In this document: piece after piece, positions 32,549-41,577 of the stretch | Numbering within the stretch: the first letter of the stretch is position 1 | Layout of the letters: each line of letters begins with the position of its first letter | NCBI GenBank assembly: GCA_033851545.1 | Contig: JAWWOO010000005.1 | Location: 1 to 64,000, forward strand | Origin: JAWWOL01 sp033851545 | GTDB lineage: Bacteria; Actinomycetota; Actinomycetes; JAWWOL01 | DNA length: 64,000 nucleotides | Reading direction: 5' to 3' | Notes under the pieces: generated by a model | The model's input: the letters and a program-made list of their open reading frames with translations, nothing else | Database searches by the model: none | Told to the model about the DNA's origin: nothing | Translations under genes and position numbers: made by a program

Positions 32549-35017
32549 GTGAGCATCCCTCCCCCGCCCCAGCAGCCACCGCGTCGCCGACCACCCCAAC
32601 CGGGTTCGGCGCGCCCGTCCACCGGCAGAGCTCCCGCCCCTAAGCCGCCAGCCGGTTCCGGCTACAGCGGCGGTCACGGCGGCTACCGCTCCGGCGGCAA
32701 CGGCGGTTCGGGCAAAGGCCGCGGCAACGGAGGTTCCGGCAACGGGGGCTCAGGCAACGGCGCTGGTCGTACGGGGGCCGCGGGCGCCGCGGCGACCCCA
32801 CCGGCCGGCAAGAAGGTCCGCACGCCCCGTACCGGATGGCGTCGCTACACCCCCACCTGGCGGATGGTCTGGGTGACCTGCCTCACCGGGTTCGTGATCG
32901 TCGGCGCCGGGGTGGCCTACCTGTGGTTCAGCACGCCGATCCCGCAGGCGAAGGCCGTCGCGACGTCGCAGGCCACCACGGTGCTCTACTCCGACGGCAG
33001 CCTGCTCGGCAACATCGGTGCCTCCAACCGGATCGACGTGACGTTCGACCAGATCCCCAAACCGGTCTGGCAGACGGTGCTGTCCGCCGAGGACCGCAAC
33101 TACTTCAGCGAGCCGGGTATCTCGGTCACCGGCATTGCCCGCGCGGTCATCAAGGACGCGACCGGCGGGTCGGTGCAGGGCGGGTCGACCATCACCCAGC
33201 AGTACGCCAAGAACGCCTACCTCACCCAGAAGCGGACGCTGTCCCGCAAGCTGCGCGAGGTCGTCATCGCGGTCAAGCTCACCCAGACCCGGTCCAAGGA
33301 CAGCGTCCTGACCGACTACCTCAACACGATCTACTTCGGCCGCGGCTCCAACGGCATCCAGGCCGCTGCCCGCGCCTACTTCGGCAAGGACGTCAGCAAG
33401 CTCACGGTCGCCGAGGGTGCCGTGCTGGCCGCCGCCATTCAGCGTCCGTCCTACTACGACCCGCTGGTCCATCTCACGGCTTCGAAGACCCGCTGGAACT
33501 ACGTGATGGACGGCATGGTCAAGAAGGGTTGGCTGACGCAGGCCCAGCGTGACGCGACCGTGTACCCGATCAAGCAGGTCATCAAGTACGTGCCACAACG
33601 GGTCACCGGGCCGGACGCCTTCGTCCTCGACGCGGTGCAGAAGGAGGTCACCGCCCACGTGACCGACGAGAACGCCCTCGCCCTGGGCACGGTGATCGTC
33701 ACCACGATCGACAAGAATGCGCAGGCCGCGGCGATTCAGGCCGAGAACGACAAGCTGAACAACGTGGTCAAGGGGGTCAAGTCCGACGACCCACCGGTCA
33801 GCGCTCTCGTTGCCATGCAGCCGAGCGACGGTGCGATCAGGGCGATGTACGGCGGCCAGGGCTCGACGGACGGCAACTGCGCCGTGCGCAAGGGTGGCTG
33901 TCTCAACCTGGCGACGCAAGGCCTGTTCCAACCCGGGTCGTCCTTCAAGCCCTACGTCCTCGCGGCGGCGGAGACCTATCAGACCGCCGGCATCCTCACC
34001 CGGATGAACGGTCCGGCCGTCCTCCCCGACCCGCCGGGGCCGGACGTGCACAACGACAGCGGCGAGGTCTGCAACAACTGCCAGCTCGACAACGCCCTTG
34101 CCCAGTCGGTCAACACGATCTACGTACCGCTGGCCAAGCAGGTCGGGCCGTCCAACGTCGCCGTCATCGCCCACAACGCCGGGATCCCGCAGTCGATCCC
34201 GCTGTCCGACAACGGGGTCACCAGCGACCGGATCGCGCTCGGTGTCTACCCGGTCCATCCGATCGACCAGGCCGTCGGCTACGGGTCGCTGTGCAACGGG
34301 GGCCGTACGGTCTCGCCCTTCCTGGTGCGGTCGGTCAAGAACCGCAAGGGCGACAGCATCTACAACGTGCAGCCGAAGGCGACCCAGCGGATCCGGCAGG
34401 AGGTCGCCTCCGACGTCACCTTCGCGATGCAGCAGGTGGTGACCTCCGGCACCGGAAAGGCCGCGGCGCTGGGCGGCCGCCCGGTTGCCGGCAAGACCGG
34501 GACCACGCAGAACAACACCAACGCGTGGTTCATCGGCTGCACCGGCCCGGCCAAGAACAACGGCCAGCTGGTCACCGCCGTCTGGGTCGGCCACGCCGCC
34601 GCGGTGACCCCGCTGACCGACATCCCAGGCTTCTCCAAGGGCCTCTTCGGCGGCCAGGTCCCGGCCGGCATCTTCCAGGAGTTCATGACCAAGGCGATGG
34701 AGGGCAAGCCGGTCGTACAGTTCCCCAAGCCGGCCTACTACGTCGGTCCCAAGCCGGCCAGCACGGTCACCCCGTCGCCGACGACGACCACCCCGTCGCC
34801 GACGACGACCACCCCATCGCCCAAGCCGACCAAGACCAAGCCGACTGCCACCACGACGGTGCCGCCGACGACCACGACCGCCGCTCCGACCACCACCACG
34901 TCCGCGGCTGCGACGACGACCAGCCAGCCGCCACCGACCACGACCACCGCGGCACCGACGACGACCGCGGGAGGCGCTGCTGGGGCAGGTGCGCCAAGCT
35001 CGGCACCAGGCGGATGA
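32549..35017 (+). CDS. Class A penicillin-binding protein (PonA-like)
   Basis: This bifunctional enzyme polymerises and cross-links peptidoglycan. The 822-residue product has a Gly/Pro-rich cytoplasmic tail (1-95), one TM helix (about 107-128), a GT51 transglycosylase domain (about 145-330; LSAEDRNYF with the catalytic Glu, GGSTITQQYAKN) and a transpeptidase domain (about 400-720) with the serine in GSSFKP (near 463), SVN and KTGTTQ (near 649). The C-terminus (about 735-822) is a Thr/Pro repeat tail. The gene order DUF5318-ponA-GT matches Rv0049-Rv0051. Confidence 0.96.
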   Translation: MSIPPPPQQPPRRRPPQPGSARPSTGRAPAPKPPAGSGYSGGHGGYRSGGNGGSGKGRGNGGSGNGGSGNGAGRTGAAGAAATPPAGKKVRTPRTGWRRYTPTWRMVWVTCLTGFVIVGAGVAYLWFSTPIPQAKAVATSQATTVLYSDGSLLGNIGASNRIDVTFDQIPKPVWQTVLSAEDRNYFSEPGISVTGIARAVIKDATGGSVQGGSTITQQYAKNAYLTQKRTLSRKLREVVIAVKLTQTRSKDSVLTDYLNTIYFGRGSNGIQAAARAYFGKDVSKLTVAEGAVLAAAIQRPSYYDPLVHLTASKTRWNYVMDGMVKKGWLTQAQRDATVYPIKQVIKYVPQRVTGPDAFVLDAVQKEVTAHVTDENALALGTVIVTTIDKNAQAAAIQAENDKLNNVVKGVKSDDPPVSALVAMQPSDGAIRAMYGGQGSTDGNCAVRKGGCLNLATQGLFQPGSSFKPYVLAAAETYQTAGILTRMNGPAVLPDPPGPDVHNDSGEVCNNCQLDNALAQSVNTIYVPLAKQVGPSNVAVIAHNAGIPQSIPLSDNGVTSDRIALGVYPVHPIDQAVGYGSLCNGGRTVSPFLVRSVKNRKGDSIYNVQPKATQRIRQEVASDVTFAMQQVVTSGTGKAAALGGRPVAGKTGTTQNNTNAWFIGCTGPAKNNGQLVTAVWVGHAAAVTPLTDIPGFSKGLFGGQVPAGIFQEFMTKAMEGKPVVQFPKPAYYVGPKPASTVTPSPTTTTPSPTTTTPSPKPTKTKPTATTTVPPTTTTAAPTTTTSAAATTTSQPPPTTTTAAPTTTAGGAAGAGAPSSAPGG

Positions 35018-35080
35018 GCGGCGGCCCGTACGGAAGTCGTGGGCGACTCGCGGCGGACCGCCGCCACCTCTTGCGCCGAG

Positions 35081-35100
35081 ATGCGGGAGGATCCCCGCAT
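35081..35100 (+). promoter_or_regulatory. Hairpin enclosing the Shine-Dalgarno and start of the next gene
   Basis: ATGCGGG (35081-35087) pairs with CCCGCAT (35094-35100). The loop AGGATC contains the ribosome site AGGA, and the right arm ends in the first two bases of the ATG start. Translation of the glycosyltransferase could be reduced unless ribosomes coming from the PBP gene open the stem (inference). Confidence 0.6.
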
Positions 35101-36586
35101 GACGCCTGACTTCGAGCTGCCCGCCGCGCCTGCGACCTACGACACGGTCGTGGCGCCGACGCACGACGACCCGTTCGTCGCCGGTGGCAGCGCCGTCCTG
35201 GGTGGCCCGCTCGGCCGGCACGCTGCGGTTCGCCGCTGGCTGTTCAGCATCATGGTCATCGTCACCATGGGGACGGCCGTGACGGCGACGTTCGGCTGGG
35301 TGCAGAAGGCCACCTGCATGACGCACGGCTACACCCACGAGTACCAGTACACCCGGCTGTGCTACTCCGACATCTACGCCCTCTACTGGGCCGAGGAGCT
35401 CAACGCCGACAAGATCCCGTACCGGGACCATGCGGTGGAGTACCCCGTCGTCATGGGCGGGGTGATGGAGGTCGCTGCCCGTACGGCCGACCTCGCGCCG
35501 ACGCAGTACCGGTCGCAGTGGTTCTTCACGATCACCGCCGGGATCCTCGGCGGGGCGGCGATCCTGCTCGCGGCCGCGACGGTCAAGCTGTCGGGGAGAC
35601 GTCCGTGGGACGCCGCCTTGCTGGCGTTCTCACCCCTGCTGCTGTTCCACCTCTACACCAACTGGGACATGCTGGCCTGCGCGCTCACCGGCTTCGCGAT
35701 GCTGGCCTGGGCGCGCGGCCGGCCGGTGTGGTGTGGCGTCTTCATCGGCCTCGGCATCGCCACCAAGCTCTACCCGCTGGCCTTGCTCGGCGCGTTGCTG
35801 CTGCTGTGCTACCGGGCGAGGAAGCTGCACGAGTGGTCGATCGTCCTCTTCGGTGCAGCGCTGTCCTGGACGGTCGTCAACGTGCCGATCATCTTGCTGT
35901 GGCGGCACAGCTGGTTGCGCTTCTGGGAGCTCAACCAGACCCGCGCCGCCGACTGGGACTCGTTGTGGTTCCAGCTCGACAAGGTGCTCCCGAAGCACAT
36001 CGGGGTCGACGGGGTGGCCCGGTCGGCGATTGCGGTCCAGGCGGGTGACAACGCGCCGAACCTGCTGAACAAGCTGGTCGCGGTGTGCCTCGTCATCGGC
36101 CTGGCGCTGGTCGCCGCGCTGGTTCTCCGGGCCCCGCGGCGGCCACGCGTACCGCAGGTCCTCTTCCTGATCCTCACCGTGTTCCTGTTGACCAACAAGG
36201 TTTTCTCACCGCAGTACGCCCTGTGGTACCTCCCGATCGTCGTGCTCGCCCTTCCGCGCTGGCGGCTGCTGCTGGTGTGGCAGCTGACCGAGCTGATGGT
36301 CGTGACGACCCGGTTCTACTACTTCATCAACCTGGACAAGGGTGACAACGGGTCGCAGGGCATCGGCGAGTCGTGGTTCTTCGCTGCCGTATGGATCCGC
36401 GACATCGCGCTGCTGGTGCTGATAGCACTGGTCGTCCGGGACATCCTGCGGCCGGAGTACGACGTCGTCCGCAGGTCGGGCATGGACGACCCGGCGGGTG
36501 GCATCCTCGACGGAGCGCCGGACCGTCACGAGATCCCGCGGGACGAGGCGGACGGGCTGGTGGGTGACGAGCTCGAGTACGCCTAG
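35099..36586 (+). CDS. Polytopic glycosyltransferase, GT87/DUF2029-like (Rv0051-like)
   Basis: The 495-residue product has about 10-12 TM helices, a long first extracytoplasmic loop with the acidic-aromatic motif CYSDIYALYW (GT-C type) and the segment YPVVMGGVMEVAAR. GT-C enzymes use polyprenyl-phosphate sugars on the outer face. Related proteins transfer mannose or arabinose, but the sugar is not readable here. ATG 35099 has GGGAGGA upstream. It lies between ponA and a second membrane glycosyltransferase with which it overlaps by 23 bases. Confidence 0.82.
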   Translation: MTPDFELPAAPATYDTVVAPTHDDPFVAGGSAVLGGPLGRHAAVRRWLFSIMVIVTMGTAVTATFGWVQKATCMTHGYTHEYQYTRLCYSDIYALYWAEELNADKIPYRDHAVEYPVVMGGVMEVAARTADLAPTQYRSQWFFTITAGILGGAAILLAAATVKLSGRRPWDAALLAFSPLLLFHLYTNWDMLACALTGFAMLAWARGRPVWCGVFIGLGIATKLYPLALLGALLLLCYRARKLHEWSIVLFGAALSWTVVNVPIILLWRHSWLRFWELNQTRAADWDSLWFQLDKVLPKHIGVDGVARSAIAVQAGDNAPNLLNKLVAVCLVIGLALVAALVLRAPRRPRVPQVLFLILTVFLLTNKVFSPQYALWYLPIVVLALPRWRLLLVWQLTELMVVTTRFYYFINLDKGDNGSQGIGESWFFAAVWIRDIALLVLIALVVRDILRPEYDVVRRSGMDDPAGGILDGAPDRHEIPRDEADGLVGDELEYA

Positions 36587-37727
36587 CCCGCCGACCTTGT
36601 TCCTGCCGCCCGACCGCCGCGCTGCGCTGGTCATCTGGTGGCTCAGCCGGGTCACGGTGGTCCTGCTGACCATCGTCTCGGCACACCTTCTGCACGACAC
36701 CGTCGAGGGTGGCTGGTCGGCGATGGTGAGCCGGTGGCAGCACTGGGACGCCGACTACTACGTGCAGCTGGCGCAGAGCGGCTACCCCCGAGCGGCCGCC
36801 AACCAGCCGGGCGTCGTGGCGTTCTTCCCCGGCGAGCCGGCGGTGCTGCGAGTCGTCCACCTGGTCATCCGCAACTGGACGCTGGCGGCGCTGGTGGTGT
36901 CCGCCGTGGCGGGATCCGTTGCTGTGTCGGCACTTGCGCGGCTGGCCGCGTACGAGAACGGCTCGGGCGACGCCGGCCTGGCCGAGCGCACGGTGCTCTA
37001 CCTCGTGCTGTCGCCGTTCGCGGTGTTCCTTGCCGCCGGCTACTCCGAGTCGCTGTTCCTGGCATTTGCACTGACCGCGTGGCTGGCGGCCCGCCAGGAG
37101 CGATGGGCCCTCGCCGGCATCCTCGCCGGGCTCTCCGCGACCGTACGGATCACCGGGCTGTTCCTCGGGATCGGCTTGCTGGTCGAGCATCTGGCCGTCC
37201 GGCAGCGGGCCGGTAAGCCGCTGGTCAACCTCGAGACCGCGTGGCTGTCGGGGCCGTTCCTCGCGACCGCGGCCTACTTCGGCTATCTGCACCACCTGAC
37301 CGGCGACTGGGCGGCCTGGTTCCACGCACAGGCCGCCCCGCCGTGGGCGCCGCACCTGACCCTGCCGTGGCACGCCTTCTCGGCCACCTGGTCGGCGGCC
37401 CGTGACGTCACCCAGCCCGCGCCCTATGCCTGGGCCTTCGGGCAGGAGATCGTCGCGGTAGCAGTCGGTCTCGTCCTTACGCTGGTCCTGATCCGCAATC
37501 GCCGCTGGGGCGAGACGGCCTATGTCGGCGGGCAGGTGCTGGCGTTCGCCCTGTCGGGCTTCTACCTGTCGGTGGGGCGCGGGACGCTGCTGTGGTGGCC
37601 CCTGTGGCTGCTGCTGGCCAGGGCATCGCTGCGCAGGGCCTGGGTGCACCGCGCCTACCTCACGGTGGCACCCGCGTTGATGGCGACCTATGTGATCGCC
37701 TTCACCGGCGGTGGCTGGGCCGGCTAG
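36564..37727 (+). CDS. PIG-V-like polytopic mannosyltransferase
   Basis: The 387-residue product has about 9-10 TM helices and the motif HWDADYYVQLAQSGYP (about 58-73) in the first outer loop, matching the WD-x-x-x-Y-x-x-IA-x-x-GY signature of PIG-V-type GT-C mannosyltransferases. Later, FFPGEPAVLR also fits. The likely donor is polyprenyl-phosphate mannose, by family. GTG 36564 is chosen, since it gives a normal cytoplasmic N-terminus. Its TAG and the stop of the convergent nfo gene share the palindrome CTAG. Confidence 0.82.
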   Translation: MTSSSTPSPPTLFLPPDRRAALVIWWLSRVTVVLLTIVSAHLLHDTVEGGWSAMVSRWQHWDADYYVQLAQSGYPRAAANQPGVVAFFPGEPAVLRVVHLVIRNWTLAALVVSAVAGSVAVSALARLAAYENGSGDAGLAERTVLYLVLSPFAVFLAAGYSESLFLAFALTAWLAARQERWALAGILAGLSATVRITGLFLGIGLLVEHLAVRQRAGKPLVNLETAWLSGPFLATAAYFGYLHHLTGDWAAWFHAQAAPPWAPHLTLPWHAFSATWSAARDVTQPAPYAWAFGQEIVAVAVGLVLTLVLIRNRRWGETAYVGGQVLAFALSGFYLSVGRGTLLWWPLWLLLARASLRRAWVHRAYLTVAPALMATYVIAFTGGGWAG

Positions 37728-38488
37728 CGCCCGAGCTTGCCTCGCAGGAAGGCGATGTCGGCCGCCTGGCCGTCCTGGCTGTCCGGGGTCTCGCAGATGA
37801 CGGGGGCGTCCGCGGCGCGTACGACGGCGAGCAGCAGCTCGGGGTCGATGGTGCCCGCGCCGATGTTGGCGTGCCGGTCCCGGCCGGACTCGAACGGGTC
37901 CTTGGAGTCGTTGAGGTGGACCAGGTCGATGCGCCCGGTGACCGCCTTGACCCGGTCGACGAGGTCGAGCAGTTCCTCGCCGGCGGCGAAGGCGTGGCAG
38001 GTGTCGAGGCAGAAGCCGGCGCCAAGGTCACCGACCGCATCCCAGAGCTTGGCGATGTCGTCCAGCCGCCGTGCACAGGCGTTGTCGCCACCTGCGGTGT
38101 TCTCGATCAGGATCGGCAGCGGCCAGGACGCCCGCTCGAACGTCTTGCGCCAGCTGTCGAAGCCGCTGTTCGGGTCGTCGTCCTTGCCAACGTGCCCACC
38201 GTGGACGACGAGGCCCCGCGCACCGATGGCCGCCGCCGCCTCGGCGTGCTGGTCGATGATCTTGCGGCTGGGGACCCGTACCCGGTTGTTGGGGCTGGCC
38301 ACATTGATCACGTACGGCGAGTGGATGAAGATCGCCACGTCGGAGGCACGCAGCTGCTCAGCATCTTCCCTTGGTGCGGGGCGCTTCCAGCTCTGCGGGT
38401 CGGCCAGGAAGAACTGGACCACGTCAGCGTCGCGGTCTCGGGCAGCGGCAAGTGGGGCGTCGGGATCGACGTGGGCACCGATGAGCAT
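37724..38488 (-). CDS. nfo: Deoxyribonuclease IV (AP endonuclease, Nfo)
   Basis: This zinc enzyme cuts DNA at abasic sites in base-excision repair. The 254-residue TIM barrel has the metal ligands expected for the family: IHSPY, VVHGGH, LIENTAG, FCLDTCHAFAAG, HLNDSKDPFESGRDRHANIG and CETPDSQ. It is somewhat shorter than E. coli Nfo (about 280). It is followed by xthA 30 bases upstream on the same strand, giving a two-gene AP-site repair pair. Confidence 0.94.
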   Translation of the reverse strand: MLIGAHVDPDAPLAAARDRDADVVQFFLADPQSWKRPAPREDAEQLRASDVAIFIHSPYVINVASPNNRVRVPSRKIIDQHAEAAAAIGARGLVVHGGHVGKDDDPNSGFDSWRKTFERASWPLPILIENTAGGDNACARRLDDIAKLWDAVGDLGAGFCLDTCHAFAAGEELLDLVDRVKAVTGRIDLVHLNDSKDPFESGRDRHANIGAGTIDPELLLAVVRAADAPVICETPDSQDGQAADIAFLRGKLGR

Positions 38489-38518
38489 GGGTCCCAGATT
38501 AGTCGCCGGCTGCTGTTG

Positions 38519-39304
38519 CTACAGATCGGCGTCGACGACCAGGGGTGCGTGGTCCGACGGCCCGGTGCCCTTGCGCGCCTCGCGGTCGATCCAGGCGTCG
38601 GTGACAGCTGCGGCCAGCAGCGCGTCCGCGTAGACCAGGTCGATGCGCATGCCGAAGTTCTTGTGGAAGTTGCCGGCCCGGTAGTCCCAGTAGGTGAACG
38701 GTGTGTCGTACTTCATCGGCCGCCCGACGACGTCCTGCAGGCCGAGGTCACGCAGTCGCGCCAAGGCGTCGCGCTCGGCTGGCGTCACGTGCGTCGAGCC
38801 GATGAACAGCTTGGGGTCCCAGACGTCCGCATCCGTTGGGGCGACGTTGAAGTCGCCGCACACCGCGAACGGTCTCGGTGCACCGACCTCCTCGGCCAGG
38901 GTGGCGCGCAGGGCTTCGAGCCAGGCCAGCTTGTACGGGTAGTGCGGGTCCTCGGGGGTGCGCCCGTTCGGTACGTAGACCGACCAGATCCGCAGGGGCC
39001 CACAGGTGGCACCCAGGGCCCGCGTCTCCTGGACGTCCGGCGTCGGGAAGCCCGGCTGACCGGTCAGTCCGGGGGTGACGTCCGCCAGGCCGACCCGGGA
39101 CAGGATGGCCACGCCGTTCCACCGGCCGTCGCCGTGCAGGGCCACCTCGTAGCCGAGCCCTTCGACCTCCGTACGGGGGAAACCGTCCTCGGCGACCTTG
39201 GTCTCCTGCAGGCACAGGACATCCGGCGCCGTCTTCTCGAGCCAGTCGAGCAACCGCGGCAGCCGGGCGGTGACGGAGTTGACGTTCCACGTGGCGATAC
39301 GCAC
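38519..39304 (-). CDS. xthA: Exodeoxyribonuclease III (AP endonuclease)
   Basis: The 261-residue product shows the EEP nuclease motifs: ATWNVNS (near 5-11), CLQETKV with the metal Glu (about 31-37), YVPNGR, CGDFNVAP (about 149-156), DYR-x-G-N-F and GPSDHAPLV with the catalytic His at the end (about 249-257). It removes AP sites and 3' blocks from DNA. It forms a repair pair with the adjacent nfo gene. The ATG is preceded by a stretch without an obvious strong ribosome site. Confidence 0.95.
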   Translation of the reverse strand: MRIATWNVNSVTARLPRLLDWLEKTAPDVLCLQETKVAEDGFPRTEVEGLGYEVALHGDGRWNGVAILSRVGLADVTPGLTGQPGFPTPDVQETRALGATCGPLRIWSVYVPNGRTPEDPHYPYKLAWLEALRATLAEEVGAPRPFAVCGDFNVAPTDADVWDPKLFIGSTHVTPAERDALARLRDLGLQDVVGRPMKYDTPFTYWDYRAGNFHKNFGMRIDLVYADALLAAAVTDAWIDREARKGTGPSDHAPLVVDADL

Positions 39305-39349
39305 GAGGACATCATCACATCCGGCACCGACGGATCGGGTGCCGAGCGG

Positions 39350-40159
39350 TCAGCTCCCCGGGACGTCGAGCTTGTCAGGGTGGGTGAGCAGGTCGCGCAG
39401 GATCGCGACGACCTTGCCCGCGTGGGCTCCGTCGATGAGCCGATGGTCGCCCGTCGCGACGAGGACCACCTGCGGCCGTACGGCCAGTTCACCCTCCACC
39501 ACCATCGCCGCCTCGCGCACCGCGCCGACGGCCAGGTAGAGCGGCACCCGCGCCATCGGCATGGGGGCGAGGAAGGCCTCATCGAGGCCGAAGGGCCCGA
39601 CGTTGGAGACGAGCGCCGCGCCCAGCGGGAACGCGGACTGGCCGAACGCCGGCCGGCCCAGCCCGGAGAACACGAAGCCGGCGACGCCGAGCCCGGCCCG
39701 TAGCCCCCACCACGGCAGCCTGCGGACCCAGACGGCGCCGCGCCGATGGGCGTGGTCCTCGCCACTGCGGGCCCGCTCGACGGCTGGGCGGACGATGGCC
39801 GCGATCTCCGCCGGGGTCTTCCGGTCCGCGGCGTCGACCCGGATCGGCGTCAGGTCGGCACCGCCGTCCACGTCGACCGTGAAGCTGATCGCGCAGTCCT
39901 CCAAGGGCACCGCCCGGCCGAGGACGACGCGGGCCCGCACCTCGGGGACGTCTCTGATGGCGCGCGCGAGGGCCGCGGCGACGACGTGGGTGATGGTGAC
40001 CTGGACGCCGGCGCGGTCCCGGGTCCGCTCGACGTAGGCGAGGATCGGCGTCGCGTCCAGGGCGAGGCGGGTGTAGATCCGGCCGTCGCGGGAGGCACGG
40101 AACGACGCGATCGCCAGCCGGCGGCGGCCGCTGACGGCACGTTCCGGCGCGGAGGTCAT
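39350..40159 (-). CDS. Stand-alone E2-like (2-oxoacid dehydrogenase) acyltransferase domain protein
   Basis: The 269-residue product consists only of the CAT-fold catalytic domain of dihydrolipoyl acyltransferases: ITHVVAAALARAIRDVPEVRARV near 58-80, a hydrophobic segment (WWGLRAGLGVAGFVFSGLG) and the active-site motif HRLIDG (HxxxDG, near 239-244). There is no lipoyl domain and no E1-binding domain. The acyl donor and acceptor are therefore unknown. ATG 40159 is preceded by a weak ribosome site. The 220-base gap to rpsF carries two DnaA-box-like sequences. Confidence 0.8.
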   Translation of the reverse strand: MTSAPERAVSGRRRLAIASFRASRDGRIYTRLALDATPILAYVERTRDRAGVQVTITHVVAAALARAIRDVPEVRARVVLGRAVPLEDCAISFTVDVDGGADLTPIRVDAADRKTPAEIAAIVRPAVERARSGEDHAHRRGAVWVRRLPWWGLRAGLGVAGFVFSGLGRPAFGQSAFPLGAALVSNVGPFGLDEAFLAPMPMARVPLYLAVGAVREAAMVVEGELAVRPQVVLVATGDHRLIDGAHAGKVVAILRDLLTHPDKLDVPGS

Positions 40160-40380
40160 CCCCGAAGTCTGCCCTGTGGACGGATCAGCCGCCTGTGGAC
40201 GGCTCCGGCACTTGTCGGTGGTTGGCCGTAGCGTCCCTGCCATGCCCGCTGCCCGCGCCTCGATCCCACGCTTCCGGCCGCCCTTGTCGCTGCTGGTAGC
40301 CTTGCTCGTTGCGTTGTACGCAGTAACCCTCCTGCCGCGGAGAGACCGCGGCCGATTAGTCCAGAGGAGGTGGGTTTGCT

Positions 40381-40671
40381 ATGCGTCGCTACGAGTTGAT
40401 GATCATCCTCGATCCCGATCTCGAGGAGCGCACCGTCGCTCCGTCGCTCGACACCTTCATGAACGTGATTCGCCAGGGTGGCGGCACGGTCGAGAAGGTC
40501 GACATCTGGGGCCGTCGCCGGCTCTCGTTCGAGATCAAGAAGAAGGCCGAAGGCATCTACGCGGTCATCGACCTGACCGCCGAGCCCGTCACGGTCAAGG
40601 AGCTCGACCGGCAGCTCAACCTCAACGAGTCGGTCCTGCGCACCAAGCTCCTCCGTCCCGAGATGCACTAA
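40381..40671 (+). CDS. rpsF: 30S ribosomal protein S6
   Basis: S6 binds S18 on the 30S platform. The 96-residue product starts MRRYELMIILDPDLEERT and has the ferredoxin-like fold with WGRRRLSFEIKKKAEGIYAVI. A strong GAGGAGG precedes the ATG. The leader holds a 7-bp hairpin (GCCGCGG at 40334-40340 with CCGCGGC at 40346-40352). First gene of rpsF-ssb-rpsR-rplI. Confidence 0.97.
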   Translation: MRRYELMIILDPDLEERTVAPSLDTFMNVIRQGGGTVEKVDIWGRRRLSFEIKKKAEGIYAVIDLTAEPVTVKELDRQLNLNESVLRTKLLRPEMH

Positions 40672-40773
40672 CCGGCACCCTCGGGCCACCTCCTTCACCG
40701 ATTCGCCCTACCGCACAAGTGCACTCGCCACAACTGCACTCCCCACAACTTGGTCCCCGTCAAAGGACGATCC

Positions 40774-41256
40774 ATGGCTAACGACACCACCATCACCATC
40801 GTCGGCAACCTCGTCGACGATCCCGAGCTGCGCTTCACCCCCAGCGGCGCGGCCGTCGCGAAGTTCCGCATCGCGTCGACCCCGCGCTACCTGGACCGCC
40901 AGACCAACGAGTGGAAGGACGGCGAGGGCCTGTTCCTCACCGTCAACATCTGGCGTCAGATGGCCGAGAACGTGGCCGAGTCGCTGCAGCGCGGCATGCG
41001 GGTGATGGTCCAGGGTCGCCTCAAGCAGCGGTCGTACGAGACCAAGGAAGGCGAGAAGCGCACCGTCTACGAGATCGAGGCCGACGAGATCGGCCCGTCC
41101 CTCAAGCTGGCCACGGCCAAGGTCAACAAGACCTCCCGTGGCGGCGGCGGCGCACCCGGCGGCAGTGGCGGCTTCGGCGGCGGTGGCGCTGCGGAGGACC
41201 CGTGGGCGTCCGCCCCTTCGGGCGGCGGCGGCTTCTCGGACGAGCCTCCTTTCTAG
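40774..41256 (+). CDS. ssb: Single-stranded DNA-binding protein
   Basis: SSB coats single-stranded DNA in replication and repair. The 160-residue product has the OB fold (about 1-110: TITIVGNLVDDPELRFTPSG and WRQMAENVAESLQRG), a Gly-rich linker (about 122-145) and the C-terminal acidic tip ending DEPPF, which binds partner proteins. ATG 40774 has AAAGGA upstream. It is flanked by rpsF and rpsR, the standard order. Confidence 0.96.
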   Translation: MANDTTITIVGNLVDDPELRFTPSGAAVAKFRIASTPRYLDRQTNEWKDGEGLFLTVNIWRQMAENVAESLQRGMRVMVQGRLKQRSYETKEGEKRTVYEIEADEIGPSLKLATAKVNKTSRGGGGAPGGSGGFGGGGAAEDPWASAPSGGGGFSDEPPF

Positions 41257-41326
41257 AGCTGACCTCTCGCCCGGCGGTTTCCCGCCCACGGCGAACCCAA
41301 CACTTCCACCTCCTGGAGTACCAGTC

Positions 41327-41566
41327 ATGGCCAAGGCCGCACCAGTTCGCAAGGTCAAGAAGAAGGTCTGCGTCTTCTGCAAAGAGAAGATCTACTACGT
41401 GGACTACAAGGACACCGGCTTGCTGCGCAAGTTCATCTCCGACCGTGGCAAGATCCGCGCTCGTCGGGTGACCGGCAACTGCAGCCAGCACCAGCGCGAC
41501 GTCGCCACCGCGGTCAAGAACTCCCGCGAGATGGCGCTGCTGCCCTACACCAGCACCGCTCGCTAG
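41327..41566 (+). CDS. rpsR: 30S ribosomal protein S18 (zinc-binding form)
   Basis: The 79-residue product carries the CVFC pair (near 15-18) and a later C-x2-H (NCSQHQ), the C+ zinc-binding version of S18. Actinobacteria often also encode a zinc-free copy elsewhere under Zur control. ATG 41327 follows TCCTGGAGTACC. It sits between ssb and rplI (11-base gap). Confidence 0.96.
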   Translation: MAKAAPVRKVKKKVCVFCKEKIYYVDYKDTGLLRKFISDRGKIRARRVTGNCSQHQRDVATAVKNSREMALLPYTSTAR

Positions 41567-41577
41567 GAGACGCCGCG

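Noticed and set aside
32750..35431. Open frame of nearly 900 codons antisense to the PBP gene
   Set aside because: It mirrors ponA and the start of the next gene. The translation is low-complexity Gly/Arg, and the PBP reading frame carries all catalytic motifs.
37592..39703. Open frame of about 700 codons on the plus strand over nfo and xthA
   Set aside because: The minus-strand frames give two complete repair nucleases with intact active sites; this frame has no recognisable domain.
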